Positions 25,546 to 35,455 are shown, counted from the first letter of the stretch. The stretch: DNA of 64,000 nt from DATKFM01 sp046154965 (GCA_046154965.1 JBJXDY010000112.1:47219-111218); one strand, 5' to 3'. The notes: generated by a model not told the origin, from the letters alone. Translations and numbers: made by a program.

Positions 25546-27276
25546 TCAATGGGAATGGCGGGGGACTTCGGCGCCGCGGCCGCCAACCAGAAAATCCAGG
25601 TCGCAGCCTTTGTCCGCCTGCAGCACATGATCTATATAGAGCCGCTGATAGCCGGTCTTCATGCCGACCTTCGGCGGCGTCCAGCTGCCGCGGCGGCGCT
25701 CGAGCTCGCTATCGGGCACGTCAAGATGCAGGCGGCGGCCGCGCACATCCAGTTCGATCATGTCGCCGCTCCGCACCAGCGCCAGCGTGCCGCCCGCGGC
25801 GGCCTCGGGCGCGGTGTGCAGCACGACGGTGCCGAAGGCCGTGCCGCTCATGCGGGCATCGGAGATGCGCACCATATCGCTGACGCCTTTTTTCAACAGC
25901 TTGGCGGGCAGGGCCATGTTGCCCACTTCGGCCATGCCGGGATAGCCCTTGGGGCCGCAGTTCTTCAGCACCATCACGCTGGTCTCGTCGATATCGAGCG
26001 TGGGATCGTCGACCCGGCGGTGATAGTCCTCGATATCCTCGAACACCACGGCGCGGCCGCGATGCTGCATCAGGGCGGGCGTCGCCGCCGACGGCTTGAT
26101 GACCGCACCCTTGGGCGCCAGGTTGCCGCGCAGCACGGCGATGCCGCCTTGGGCGGTGAGCGGATTGTCCAGGGGCCGTATCACCTCCGCATTGTGGGTC
26201 GGCGCTTCGCGGACGATGTCGGCGATGCTGTGACCGGCCACCGTCATTGCGTCGCCATGGAGCCGGCCCGATTCCAGCAGCGCGCGCATGACGGCCGGCA
26301 GCCCGCCGGCATAGTAGAAATCCTCCATCAGGAAGCGGCCCGACGGCATGAGATCGACGATGGTGGGCACGTCGCGGCCGAGCCGGTCCCAATCCTCCAG
26401 CGTCAATTCGATGCCCAGCCGGCCGGCGATGGCGATCAGATGGATCACCGCATTGGTCGACCCGCCAATGGCGCCATTGACCCGGATGGCGTTCTCGAAG
26501 GCCTGCCGCGTCAGGATGTGGGACATGCGCACATCCTCGCGCACGAGATCGACGATGCGGCGCCCCGCCAGATGGGCCAGCACGTTGCGCCGGGAATCGA
26601 CGGCGGGAATCGCCGCATTGTCAGGCATGCCGATGCCCAGCGCCTCGACCATGCTGGCCATGGTGGAGGCGGTGCCCATGGTCATGCAGCTCCCGGCGGA
26701 GCGACTCTGCCCCTGTTCGGCGGCCATGAAATCAGCCAGTGGCATCGTGCCGGCTTTGACGTCGGCGAAGAACTTCCAGACATGGGTGCCCGAGCCGATG
26801 GACTGGCCGCGGAAGTTGCCGTTGAGCATCGGCCCGCCGGAGACGGCGATGGCCGGCAGGTCGCAGCTGGCCGCGCCCATCAGCAGGGCTGGCGTGGTCT
26901 TGTCGCAGCCCACCAGCAGGATCACCCCATCCATCGGATTGCCGCGGATGGTCTCCTCCACATCCATGCTCGCGAGATTGCGGAACAGCATGGCGGTGGG
27001 GCGCAAGTTGGATTCACCCAACGACATCACCGGCATCTCGAACGGCACGCCGCCGGCCTCGTACACGCCGCGCTTCACATGGTCGGCCACTGCGCGCAGA
27101 TGCGCATTGCAGGGAGTCATTTCCGACCATGTGTTGCAGATGCCGATCACCGGCCGGCCGTCGAAGACGTCCGCCGGCAGGCCCTGATTCTTCATCCAGC
27201 TGCGATGCATGAACGCATTCATGCCGCTGCCGCCGAACCACTCCTGTGACCGGAGTTTTCGCTTGCCGCTGGTCAT
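25546..27276 (-). CDS. IlvD/Edd-family aldonate dehydratase (arabonate/xylonate type)
   Basis: A 576-residue dehydratase with the Fe-S and Mg site motifs of the family: GICNTWSEMTPCN, LVGCDKTTPALLMGAAS and GSCMTMGTASTM supply the cluster cysteines. The C-terminal GYQRLYIDHVLQADKG and DLDFLVG are characteristic of L-arabonate/D-xylonate/gluconate dehydratases rather than IlvD. It would convert a pentonate to the 2-keto-3-deoxy acid. It is the first gene of the operon and is divergent from the IclR regulator across an 86-base promoter region. The precise sugar is not determined by sequence. Confidence 0.9.
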   Translation of the reverse strand: MTSGKRKLRSQEWFGGSGMNAFMHRSWMKNQGLPADVFDGRPVIGICNTWSEMTPCNAHLRAVADHVKRGVYEAGGVPFEMPVMSLGESNLRPTAMLFRNLASMDVEETIRGNPMDGVILLVGCDKTTPALLMGAASCDLPAIAVSGGPMLNGNFRGQSIGSGTHVWKFFADVKAGTMPLADFMAAEQGQSRSAGSCMTMGTASTMASMVEALGIGMPDNAAIPAVDSRRNVLAHLAGRRIVDLVREDVRMSHILTRQAFENAIRVNGAIGGSTNAVIHLIAIAGRLGIELTLEDWDRLGRDVPTIVDLMPSGRFLMEDFYYAGGLPAVMRALLESGRLHGDAMTVAGHSIADIVREAPTHNAEVIRPLDNPLTAQGGIAVLRGNLAPKGAVIKPSAATPALMQHRGRAVVFEDIEDYHRRVDDPTLDIDETSVMVLKNCGPKGYPGMAEVGNMALPAKLLKKGVSDMVRISDARMSGTAFGTVVLHTAPEAAAGGTLALVRSGDMIELDVRGRRLHLDVPDSELERRRGSWTPPKVGMKTGYQRLYIDHVLQADKGCDLDFLVGGRGAEVPRHSH

Positions 27277-27293
27277 TTCTCTCCCGGCGTTGT

Positions 27294-27325
27294 GTTCGGT
27301 ATAGCCAAACGATGTTCGCTATTGC
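27294..27325. promoter_or_regulatory. Candidate IclR operator pair
   Basis: Two related 12-mers, GTTCGGTATAGC (27294-27305) and GTTCGCTATTGC (27314-27325), match at 10 of 12 positions and start 20 bases apart, about two helical turns. The first extends to GTTCGGTATAGCCAAAC, a near palindrome. They lie between the divergent dehydratase and IclR genes, where the regulator would bind. Confidence 0.5.
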
Positions 27326-27362
27326 TATATTTTCCCCAGAGGGCGGCAGGGAGTCAATCGGC

Positions 27363-28196
27363 ATGACGGAATTGCCTAGCGCAGCGGAAGAATACGGCAG
27401 CCGCCCGCTGACCGGTGCCCGCTACAAGGTGAAGAGCCTGGGCCGCGCCCTGGACCTGCTGGATGTCCTGGCGGGCCGCGGCGGCAGCGGCATGAGCCTC
27501 ACCGAACTCGCCCGCGCGCTCGATATCTCCAAGCCCACGGCCTACGCCATTCTGCAAACCTATCTGGCGCGCGGCCTGATCAGCGATACCGGCGCGGGCA
27601 ATCAGCGCCGCTACCGGCTGGGCCTGGCGCTCGCCAAACTGGGCGACGTGGCGATTGGCAGCTTCGGGCTCGTGGATGCAGCGATGGAAGAGCTACGGCG
27701 CCTGACCGAGGAGCTGCAGATGACATCGCGTGTCGCGATCCTCGACGACGGCCATGCGGTGGTGGTGGGCCGCATCGACGGGCCGGGCGCGGTGCGGTTC
27801 GATGCGGCGCTAGGCCGGCGCGAGCTACCGCACTGCTCGGCAGTCGGCAAAGCGCTGCTGGCCCAGATGTCGCGGGCGGACGCGAAAGCCATCCTCCTGC
27901 GCCTGGGCATGCCGCGCCGGACCGCGCATACCATTACGTCGCCGAACGTTCTGCTGCGGGATCTCGACCTGGTGCGGCGGGACGGCTTCGCCGTCGACGA
28001 TGAGGAAGACACCGAGGGCGTCGCCTGCGTTGCCGCCTGCGTGTTCGACCGCGGCGGCAAAGCGGCGGGTGCCGTCAGCGTGACCGGCCTGAAGCCGCGG
28101 GATTGGCCGCGCCGCAAGCCGGCGATCGCCCAGGCTGTGAAGCGCTGCGCTGAACGCATCTCGATCAGGCTGGGGGCGCCGCTGCCGGCAGGATGA
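27363..28196 (+). CDS. IclR-family transcriptional regulator
   Basis: A 277-residue regulator. The N-terminal winged helix covers about residues 20-80 (KSLGRALDLLDVLA, LTELARALDISKPTAYAILQTY), followed by an IclR effector domain with LGDVAIGSFGLVD, SAVGKALLAQM and the DEEDTEGVACVAACVFD sensor segment. The ATG at 27363 was chosen over an upstream in-frame extension that runs across the promoter. It is divergent from the pentonate operon and very likely controls it through the repeats at 27294-27325, with a sugar acid or keto acid as effector. Both points are inference from arrangement. Confidence 0.9.
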   Translation: MTELPSAAEEYGSRPLTGARYKVKSLGRALDLLDVLAGRGGSGMSLTELARALDISKPTAYAILQTYLARGLISDTGAGNQRRYRLGLALAKLGDVAIGSFGLVDAAMEELRRLTEELQMTSRVAILDDGHAVVVGRIDGPGAVRFDAALGRRELPHCSAVGKALLAQMSRADAKAILLRLGMPRRTAHTITSPNVLLRDLDLVRRDGFAVDDEEDTEGVACVAACVFDRGGKAAGAVSVTGLKPRDWPRRKPAIAQAVKRCAERISIRLGAPLPAG

Positions 28197-28203
28197 ACGG
28201 CGT

Positions 28204-28500
28204 CTACGGGCTCGGCGGCGGTTTGCCGATGGTATCCAGGCATTCTTTGCTGATGGGACTGCCGGGCGAAGTCTCTACATCGCGGCATTCGTCATTGCGC
28301 GGCAGCCCGACGGCCACGCCGACTTCGCAGCCGGCGAGCAGCAGAGCGATCAGGATCAGGGCGCCGAGCGCCAAGCGCGGCGAAAGGACCGAACGGGCAT
28401 AGGGTCTTGCTGCCCATGGTTCTGCCGGTCTGCAGGACGTCTTATTCCGCAGCTCCCGCTCGTCCGGACGCGGATGTTCAAGGACTGTCGGCTCCAGCAA
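28204..28500 (-). CDS. Small putative lipoprotein
   Basis: The open frame codes up to 98 residues; the convincing part is a hydrophobic segment LALGALILIALLLAGC ending in a lipobox, followed by about 40 residues with two more cysteines (ECRDVE and KECLDT). The start is uncertain: the ATG at 28500 gives a long polar N-terminus, while a TTG nearer the hydrophobic stretch gives a more usual signal. It ends seven bases from the IclR stop, tail to tail. No family recognised. Confidence 0.45.
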   Translation of the reverse strand: MLEPTVLEHPRPDERELRNKTSCRPAEPWAARPYARSVLSPRLALGALILIALLLAGCEVGVAVGLPRNDECRDVETSPGSPISKECLDTIGKPPPSP

Positions 28501-28668
28501 TTGCTTTCAAGCCTTTCGCCAGCGTTGCCCGAGAATGCTGCCCAGGCGCAGCGAGCTCGATCCTAGGAGCGCCACTCGCGGTGTGCAATTGGGACCTGCG
28601 CGCCCCCTATTGATGTTGGCGCAAACAGCCCTATCTAGAGGCAGTCATTGCGAAAGAGGGAGTGGAGC

Positions 28669-29382
28669 GTGATCGACCCAAAGGTTCTGCTTGAGCAATT
28701 TCTGGGCAAGAACGCCGGCGGCGATGTCCTGCAAAAGGGCAAGGAGATGGCCGCCAGCAAGGGCGGCACGCTGGCGATCGGTGCGGCGGCCGGCGGGCTG
28801 CTGACGGTGCTTCTCGGGTCCAAGAATGTGCGCAAGCTCGGCGGTGCGGCGCTTGGCTATGGCGGTGCGGCGGTGCTGGGCGGTCTCGCCTACAAGGCCT
28901 GGCAAGAATATCAGCGCAGGAGCGGCGCCCCGGCGTCTGCGCCGCCGTCCGGCGAGCCGCCGCGGATGCTGCCCGCGCCGGCGGAAAAGGCCTTCGATCT
29001 CAGCAGCAACACCGCCGCCGACGGTTCGGATTTCCGCCTGGCGATTCTGCGGGCCATGATTGCCGCGGCAAAGGCCGACGGCCACGTTGATGCCGAGGAG
29101 CAGGAGCGGATCTTCGCGCGTGTCGAAGAGGCGGGGATGAGCGCCGAAGAGAAGGGCTTTGTCTTCGACGAATTGCGCAAGCCGCTGGATCTCGATGCCA
29201 TCGCCGCGCTGGCCGCCAATGAAGCCCAGGCCAGCGAGGTATGGCTGGCGTCCCGCCTTGCGGTGGATCCCGACGACATCAGGGAGAAGGCATATCTGGA
29301 TGCGCTCGGGGCAAGGCTCAAGCTGCCTGCGGATCTTATCCGGCAGTTGGAAGAGCAGATACGCTCGGCCGTGACCGCCTGA
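28669..29382 (+). CDS. YebE/DUF533-family protein with TerB-like domain
   Basis: A 237-residue protein. Residues 1-45 hold VIDPKVLLEQFLGKNAGG and a glycine-rich hydrophobic stretch (GTLAIGAAAGGLLTVLLG), then AALGYGGAAVLGGLAYKAW, as in YebE. The C-terminal half is an all-helical TerB-like domain with LRAMIAAAKADGHVDAEEQERIF, whose acidic residues can bind metal. The GTG start is preferred for the GGGAG site about seven bases upstream. It is probably attached to the inner membrane. Molecular role of the family is unclear. Confidence 0.8.
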   Translation: MIDPKVLLEQFLGKNAGGDVLQKGKEMAASKGGTLAIGAAAGGLLTVLLGSKNVRKLGGAALGYGGAAVLGGLAYKAWQEYQRRSGAPASAPPSGEPPRMLPAPAEKAFDLSSNTAADGSDFRLAILRAMIAAAKADGHVDAEEQERIFARVEEAGMSAEEKGFVFDELRKPLDLDAIAALAANEAQASEVWLASRLAVDPDDIREKAYLDALGARLKLPADLIRQLEEQIRSAVTA

Positions 29383-29413
29383 AACCGGGGCCAGGCCGCA
29401 AGCCTGCGGTGCG

Positions 29414-29695
29414 CTACTGCTTGATGATCGCGGCCCGGCCGGCATCGGTCAGCTTGCAGACCAGCCAATCGGGCTTCAGCGGGTTGGTGAACCAGGGCTC
29501 GGCCCAGCCTTGCTCGATACAGCTTTTGACCGTCCGTTCGCTGATGCGCTGTCCCCATTCGTCGAACAGCGGCAGCTTGCCTCCCGGCTGATCCAGACCG
29601 CGTTCCAGCCAGTGAAACTGCTGAGTGGACGGGCGGTGATGTACGCCGGTCCTGATGCCAGACTTAGTGTCGAGTATGAGCGCTTCCTGTATCAT
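29414..29695 (-). CDS. Hypothetical small conserved-looking protein
   Basis: A 93-residue basic protein with a compact, probably winged-helix-like C-terminal half: ISERTVKSCIEQGWAEPWF followed by WLVCKLTDAGRAAI. The spacing of hydrophobic residues and the LTDAGR segment resemble DNA-binding wing regions that end small regulator-like proteins. No signal peptide. It stands alone between two plus-strand genes. Function unknown. Confidence 0.6.
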   Translation of the reverse strand: MIQEALILDTKSGIRTGVHHRPSTQQFHWLERGLDQPGGKLPLFDEWGQRISERTVKSCIEQGWAEPWFTNPLKPDWLVCKLTDAGRAAIIKQ

Positions 29696-29832
29696 TCCCA
29701 GATTCCATTAGCTTATGAGTTTATCCTGACATTGTACTCTTGGTTAATCCGGTAGCAAGAGGTCTGTTGCGCCATTGTGACCGGCAAGGCTAAAGGAATG
29801 GTTGCCGCTCATCCCCATGGAGCATCTTCCTC

Positions 29833-30567
29833 ATGCGATTTCTCGTGTTCCAGCATATCGCTATCGAGCATCCCGGCATCTTCCGGGAGTTCTTCGCCGC
29901 TGATGGCATTGCCTGGGACGCAGTCGAGTTGGACGTCGGCGAAAAGATCCCTGCTCTGGATGCCTATGACGCGCTGTGGGTCATGGGCGGGCCGATGGAT
30001 GTGTGGGAGGTCGACCAGCATCCCTGGCTGAAGCCGGAGATGGCGGCCATCCGCGAGGCCGTGGCCTTGCAGCGCATGCCGTTCCTGGGCCTGTGTCTCG
30101 GTCATCAGCTTCTGGGCGCGGCGCTCGGTGGCCGGGTGGGGAAGGCAGCACAGGCCGAAGTTGGCATCCTGGATGTGGAACTGACCACAGAAGGGCGGCG
30201 CGATCCGCTGTTCGAAGGACTGCGGGGCCGGTTCAAAGCGCTGCAATGGCATGGCGCCGAGGTGGCCGAGCTGCCGGCCAATGCGGCGGTGCTGGCCCAG
30301 TCGCCGCTCTGCAAGGTGCAGGCGATGCGGATCGGCACCCACGCCTACGGACTGCAGTATCATACCGAGCTGACGCCGGAGACAGTGCCGCAATGGGGCG
30401 CGGTGCCGACCTACGCCTGCTCCCTGGATCGGACGCTGGGGCCAGGGGCGCTGGAGCGGCTCAAAGCCGACGCGGCGGCCAACATGGCCGACTTCAACCG
30501 GGACTCGCGGCAGCTCTATGAGAACTTCATGCGGCTGTCCGGATTGCGGCGCAAGCTCGTCGCGTAG
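29833..30567 (+). CDS. Class I glutamine amidotransferase-like protein
   Basis: A 244-residue stand-alone GATase1 domain. The nucleophile elbow FLGLCLGHQLLG holds the Cys at about residue 92, and QYHTELTPE provides the His and Glu of the triad near residue 180. VMGGPMDVWE precedes the active site, as in GMP-synthase-type amidotransferases used on small molecules. No partner synthetase is adjacent. Related proteins hydrolyse gamma-glutamyl compounds or donate ammonia. The substrate is unknown. Confidence 0.87.
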   Translation: MRFLVFQHIAIEHPGIFREFFAADGIAWDAVELDVGEKIPALDAYDALWVMGGPMDVWEVDQHPWLKPEMAAIREAVALQRMPFLGLCLGHQLLGAALGGRVGKAAQAEVGILDVELTTEGRRDPLFEGLRGRFKALQWHGAEVAELPANAAVLAQSPLCKVQAMRIGTHAYGLQYHTELTPETVPQWGAVPTYACSLDRTLGPGALERLKADAAANMADFNRDSRQLYENFMRLSGLRRKLVA

Positions 30568-30658
30568 ATAGCCGATAACGCGCCGGTCACGCAGGCGTGA
30601 CGCAGCGGGCGTCAGGCGGGGCTTGAGACTCCGGTCCTGGTGCGCTCATCTGCGCGTC

Positions 30659-31393
30659 ATGAATGCTCTCATTCGCTTGTTCTTCTTGCTCGCCGCGCTC
30701 GTCGTCGCACCGGTCAGTGCTTCGCCCGCTGCCGCTCAAGCCGATGACGGCACGCTCAGCAATGAACAAATTCTCGCTAACCTGATCGAAGTCATCTTCG
30801 GCTCAGAGTTCGTCGGCGAGGAGGTGGATTTCGTCCGGAAATGGCAGGGGCCGCTGCGGATCGCGATCTACGCCCGGGAGCCGGAGAGATATCGCGGCAT
30901 CGTCCGACCCTATCTGGAGCATCTTGGCCGCCTCACCGGTCTGGACATCGCCCTCGTGCCCAGCCAGTCAGAGGGCGAGAACGCCCATATCCTCATCCTC
31001 GGCCGCGAGCAGTTCTATGCCTATGCCGATGCAAATCTGGGCGCCGGGAAGAACCCGAGGACCAACAGTTTTCTAGCCTGCTTCGGCTTCTTCAGGGCCG
31101 GTGATTCCGGACGCATCAGCGAGGCAACGGCCGTCATGCCCAGCTACATCAGCGATGAGGAGATGCGGTCCTGCGTGGTCGAGGAGGTGACGCAGGTCAT
31201 CGGCCTGCCCAATGATTCTTTCGAAATCGCCCCCTCGATCTTCAATGATGACGACGCATATCGGTATCTGACCTGGCAGGACGAGCTGTTCCTGCAAGTG
31301 CTCTACGATTCGAGGATCGAACCCGGCATGAGCCGGGTCGACTTCGAGGCATTGGCGCGGCAAATCATCGACGAGCGAAGACCGGAAGATTGA
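30659..31393 (+). CDS. DUF2927-family exported protein
   Basis: A 244-residue protein with a signal peptide (MNALIRLFFLLAALVVAPVSASPAAAQA) from the ATG at 30659; the longer frame upstream starts in unrelated sequence. The mature part has IRKW-like FVRKWQGPLRIAIY, HLGRLTGLDIAL, SFLACFGFF, and EEVTQVIGLPNDS, the pattern of the DUF2927 family common in alphaproteobacteria. An EE-x-TQ-x-x-GL segment recalls metallopeptidase-like helices, but no zinc motif is complete. Function unknown, probably periplasmic. Confidence 0.75.
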   Translation: MNALIRLFFLLAALVVAPVSASPAAAQADDGTLSNEQILANLIEVIFGSEFVGEEVDFVRKWQGPLRIAIYAREPERYRGIVRPYLEHLGRLTGLDIALVPSQSEGENAHILILGREQFYAYADANLGAGKNPRTNSFLACFGFFRAGDSGRISEATAVMPSYISDEEMRSCVVEEVTQVIGLPNDSFEIAPSIFNDDDAYRYLTWQDELFLQVLYDSRIEPGMSRVDFEALARQIIDERRPED

Positions 31394-31396
31394 CCG

Positions 31397-32728
31397 CTAT
31401 GCTCCGGCCGTGTGGAGGGCCTGATCCAGATCGGCGATGATGTCATCGACCGTCTCAAGGCCGATGGAAACCCTGATAACATCGTCGCCGGCGCCGGCCG
31501 CGCTACGTTGCGCCTCCGTCAGCTGCCGGTGCGTGGTCGACGCCGGGTGCAGGATCAGGCTGCGAGTCTCGCCCATATTGGCGAGGTGGGACAGCAGCTC
31601 GCAGGCCTCGACCACCTTGACTCCCGCATCGAAGCCGCCCTTGACGCCGAAGGTGAAAACCGCGCCGGCGCCGCGCGGCATGTATTTCCGCGCGAGTGCG
31701 TGATAAGGGCTCGAGGGCAGGCCGGCATAGGACACCCAGCCGACCTGCGGATGGCTCTCCAGAAATTCGGCCACCTTCTGCGCATTGGCGCAATGCCGCT
31801 CCATGCGCAGCGGCAGCGTCTCGATGCCCGTCAGCGTCAGGAAGGCGTTCATCGGCGACAGCGCCGGCCCGAGATCGCGCAGGCCCACCGCCTTGGTGTG
31901 CATGGTCAGCGCCATGTCGCCGAAGGTCTCGTAGAACGGCAGCCCGTGATAGGCGGGTTCCGGGCCGGTGAGGGATTTGAACTTCTCGTTCTGGCTCCAG
32001 TCGAACTTGCCGGAATCGACGACAGCGCCACCTAGGGAATTGCCATGGCCGCAGAGGAATTTCGTGGTGGAATGGATCACGATATCCGCGCCCCATTCGA
32101 ACGGCCGGCAAAGCCAGGGCGAGGCCAGGGTGTTGTCGACGATCAGCGGCAGCTTGGCTTCGTGGGCAATGGCGGCAATCGCTTCGATGTCAGCCACCAC
32201 GCCGCCGGGATTGGCGATACTCTCGATGAAGAGCGCCTTGCATTTGGGCGTCAGCGCTGTCTTGAAGTTCGCGGGATTGTCGGGATCGACGAAGATCACC
32301 TCCCAGCCGAACTTCTTGAACGTCTTGCTGAATTGGGTGATCGAGCCGCCATAGAGCTTGCGCGAGGCCACGAAGGAGTCGCCGGGCTCCATGAAGGAGA
32401 AGAACGCCAGAAGCTGCGCCGCATGGCCGGACGCGCAGGCCGTTGCGCCGCGGCCGCCCTCCAGGCTGGCAATGCGTTCTTCCAGCGCCGCCACCGTCGG
32501 ATTGGTCAGGCGCGAATAGATGTAGCCGAAGGTCGAGAGATCGAACAGCGACGCCGCATGGTCGACGGAATCGAAGACATAGGCCGTCGTGTGATAGATC
32601 GGCATGGTGCGCGCGCCGGTCGCCGGGTCCGGCGGCGCCCCGGCATGGACAGCGCGCGTTTCGAAGCCGGGCGCCACGCGCCAGTCCCGATGCTGCTGCG
32701 GCCCGGTCCTCTTGCTGTCCTCGTTCAT
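31397..32728 (-). CDS. O-acetylhomoserine sulfhydrylase/aminocarboxypropyltransferase
   Basis: A 443-residue PLP enzyme of the Cys/Met metabolism family. The Lys that binds PLP is in HSTTKFLCGHG (about residue 215). YSRLTNPTVAALEERIASLEGG, SGHAAQLLAF and the C-terminal DDVIRVSIGLETVDDIIADL are typical of MetY-type enzymes, which join sulfide or methanethiol to O-acetylhomoserine. The ATG shares a base with the upstream stop (TGATG), so it is coupled to the CoA-binding gene. It ends the minus-strand run that starts with the YcaO gene, placing a sulfur-transfer enzyme downstream of a thioamidation pair. Confidence 0.92.
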   Translation of the reverse strand: MNEDSKRTGPQQHRDWRVAPGFETRAVHAGAPPDPATGARTMPIYHTTAYVFDSVDHAASLFDLSTFGYIYSRLTNPTVAALEERIASLEGGRGATACASGHAAQLLAFFSFMEPGDSFVASRKLYGGSITQFSKTFKKFGWEVIFVDPDNPANFKTALTPKCKALFIESIANPGGVVADIEAIAAIAHEAKLPLIVDNTLASPWLCRPFEWGADIVIHSTTKFLCGHGNSLGGAVVDSGKFDWSQNEKFKSLTGPEPAYHGLPFYETFGDMALTMHTKAVGLRDLGPALSPMNAFLTLTGIETLPLRMERHCANAQKVAEFLESHPQVGWVSYAGLPSSPYHALARKYMPRGAGAVFTFGVKGGFDAGVKVVEACELLSHLANMGETRSLILHPASTTHRQLTEAQRSAAGAGDDVIRVSIGLETVDDIIADLDQALHTAGA

Positions 32729-33258
32729 CAACCGAGCGTCCTCTTCCTCTTGCTGGTGATGATGCGGGAATTGAACCCGCCCCAGCTCAATTCGCCCTGC
32801 AGCCGTCCGTATTCGATCTTCGGGCAGCGATTCATGATCACTGTCAGGCCGGCGTCTTCGGCCCCGGCGGCGGCCTCATCGTTGCGCACGCCGAGCTGCA
32901 TCCACACGACTTTGGCGCCGATGGCGATGGCGTCCTCGACGATCGGGCCGGCCGCGCTGGATTTGCGGAAGACATCCACCATGTCGATCAGGCCGGTTTC
33001 CTTCAGGGGGATGTCGCGCAGGCTGGCATAGCATGTCTCGCCAAGGATCTTCTGACCGGCGGCTCGCGGGTTCACGGGGATCACGCGATAGCCTTTGGTC
33101 TGCAGATATTTCATCGCAAAGGAGCTGGCTTTGTGCCAATCCGGGCTGGCGCCGACCATGGCGATGGTCCGCACGCGGCCGAGAATGCGCCGCAACAGCG
33201 CATCGGGATAGAAGTCATGATGGGACATGTCGCGCAACGCTGCCATCGGTGAACTCAA
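32728..33258 (-). CDS. CoA-binding domain protein (YccU-like)
   Basis: A 176-residue single Rossmann-type CoA-binding domain: IAMVGASPDWHKASSFAMKYLQTKGYRVIPVNP at about residues 32-65, then GAKVVWMQLGVRNDEAA and NRCPKIEYGRL at the C-terminus. This matches the small YccU/succinyl-CoA-synthetase-alpha-like group. Several in-frame ATGs occur at the beginning; MSHHDFYPD at 33228 is also plausible. It lies nine bases after the ECHDC3-like gene and overlaps the sulfhydrylase start. The pairing of this gene with a sulfhydrylase is, as far as I know, common in related genomes. Function unknown. Confidence 0.85.
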   Translation of the reverse strand: MSSPMAALRDMSHHDFYPDALLRRILGRVRTIAMVGASPDWHKASSFAMKYLQTKGYRVIPVNPRAAGQKILGETCYASLRDIPLKETGLIDMVDVFRKSSAAGPIVEDAIAIGAKVVWMQLGVRNDEAAAGAEDAGLTVIMNRCPKIEYGRLQGELSWGGFNSRIITSKRKRTLG

Positions 33259-33267
33259 GGATAAGGC

Positions 33268-34077
<810 letters not shown>

Positions 34078-34123
34078 GGATGGCTCGAATCGGGATGAAT
34101 GTGCGGCAGAGACGGTAAAGCTA

Positions 34124-35455
34124 TCACGCTTTGCGCGGCTGCCGGAAACTGTATTCCCGCGCCAGGGCGCGCAGCAGATCCCGCCGGCTCTCGAAGCCCA
34201 GCGCCAGCGCCAGATCGGCTGCGTCTTCCGGGCCCTCGCTGCCGCTGTCGTTCCGGTACCAGCGGAGCAGGGCGGATTCGTCGAGGCCCGTGTCAGTGAT
34301 GCCGATTTCGCCGAGTCCGGCTTCGGCCAGCATGTTCTGCTTCTCCCGTGCGCGGCCGAGCAGATGGGAGAACGCGCCATCCAGACGCAACTCATCCAGC
34401 AGCGCCCGGTCGATGGCGCCGCCCAGGGCTTCCTCCAGACTCGCCAGCCGCGCTTCCTCGTTCATCAGCCGCAGGAATTCATCGCGGGTCAGGCCGGCTT
34501 CCTGCATCCATGCCTCCAGGGCCGACGGCGAGGCGAGGCCGGCCGCGCGGCGGAAATCCCGCAGCGTTTTCTGCAATTGCGCGATCGTCGGTTCCAGCCC
34601 GCGGCGTTCCGCCTCGCGGCCCGCCAGCGCCCGCAGCAGCGCCTTGCGCCGGATGGCGGCAAACGCGCCGGGCGTCAGCCGCAATTCGTCCAGCAGTTCC
34701 TCGCGATCGACGACCACGCCGCCATCCTCGCCGCCTGTAAAGCGGTGCAGGATGGCATCCCAGGCGACGGTGTGCTGGAAGTCGAAATCGACCTGCTTCG
34801 GCTCATTCGTGGCGGCGCAGTCGGCGGCGATCCGCTGCAGCATGGCGATCGCATCCTCCCGCTTCTGATTGACCTTGTGCCCGGGCAGCCAGGCGCGCAG
34901 CCGCCCCAGGACATCGGTGCCGACATCATCTGCGGCCGCCAGCAGCGCGTCATAGCCGCGCTGCTTCCAGAAGATCGCGCGGCCCACGGCGATCAAACGA
35001 TTCGCCGTCGCCGGCTCGATGACCCCATCCGCCGCCGCGCGATTCAGTGTGGCGCGGATGTTCACCATCGCCTCGCTGACCTGCAGATAGCCCATCTCGG
35101 CCGGGCTATGCAGCACCGCCACCTCGTCGTCGTCTTCGATGGCGCCGTCGCGGTAATCCTCGAACACCTTGCCGACGCCGGTCATGCCGAAACCGGCCAG
35201 TTCCGCGGCGCGCAGCGCGCCCATGCTGGCGGCGCCATAGACGTGGATGCCCTGCTTCAGAGCCCAGAGAACTTCCTTGTGCCAGATAGACGGCGTGGTC
35301 TCGTAATAGCCGTCGACGATGCCGATCGCGAAGGGGCGGCTCAGGGCGGCCTTATAGACATCGCCGATCGCCGCGGGCGGGCGGTAGTCGGCTTCCAGAT
35401 ACTGCCGCGCCTCCCGCTCCGGCAGGGTCGGGCCGGTGAAGACGACGACATTCAT
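34124..35455 (-). CDS. TfuA-like protein, YcaO partner in thioamidation
   Basis: A 443-residue protein whose first 220 residues are the TfuA-like core: FTGPTLPEREARQYL, YRPPAAIGDVYKA, GIVDGYYETTPSIWHKEVLWAL, YGAASMGALRAAEL and DDEVAVLHSPAE. The rest is helical (two charged bundles, about 250-440), longer than minimal TfuA proteins. In thioviridamide-like and archaeal McrA systems, TfuA works with YcaO to place sulfur into the peptide backbone, probably by recruiting or activating the sulfur donor. The ATG overlaps the YcaO stop by four bases, so the two are made together. Confidence in family is high; substrate is inferred from the nearby repeat peptide gene. Confidence 0.9.
   Translation of the reverse strand: MNVVVFTGPTLPEREARQYLEADYRPPAAIGDVYKAALSRPFAIGIVDGYYETTPSIWHKEVLWALKQGIHVYGAASMGALRAAELAGFGMTGVGKVFEDYRDGAIEDDDEVAVLHSPAEMGYLQVSEAMVNIRATLNRAAADGVIEPATANRLIAVGRAIFWKQRGYDALLAAADDVGTDVLGRLRAWLPGHKVNQKREDAIAMLQRIAADCAATNEPKQVDFDFQHTVAWDAILHRFTGGEDGGVVVDREELLDELRLTPGAFAAIRRKALLRALAGREAERRGLEPTIAQLQKTLRDFRRAAGLASPSALEAWMQEAGLTRDEFLRLMNEEARLASLEEALGGAIDRALLDELRLDGAFSHLLGRAREKQNMLAEAGLGEIGITDTGLDESALLRWYRNDSGSEGPEDAADLALALGFESRRDLLRALAREYSFRQPRKA

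Noticed and set aside
25510..27249. 579-codon plus-strand frame over the dehydratase
   Set aside because: His/Arg-rich shadow without domains; the minus strand encodes an intact IlvD/Edd enzyme.
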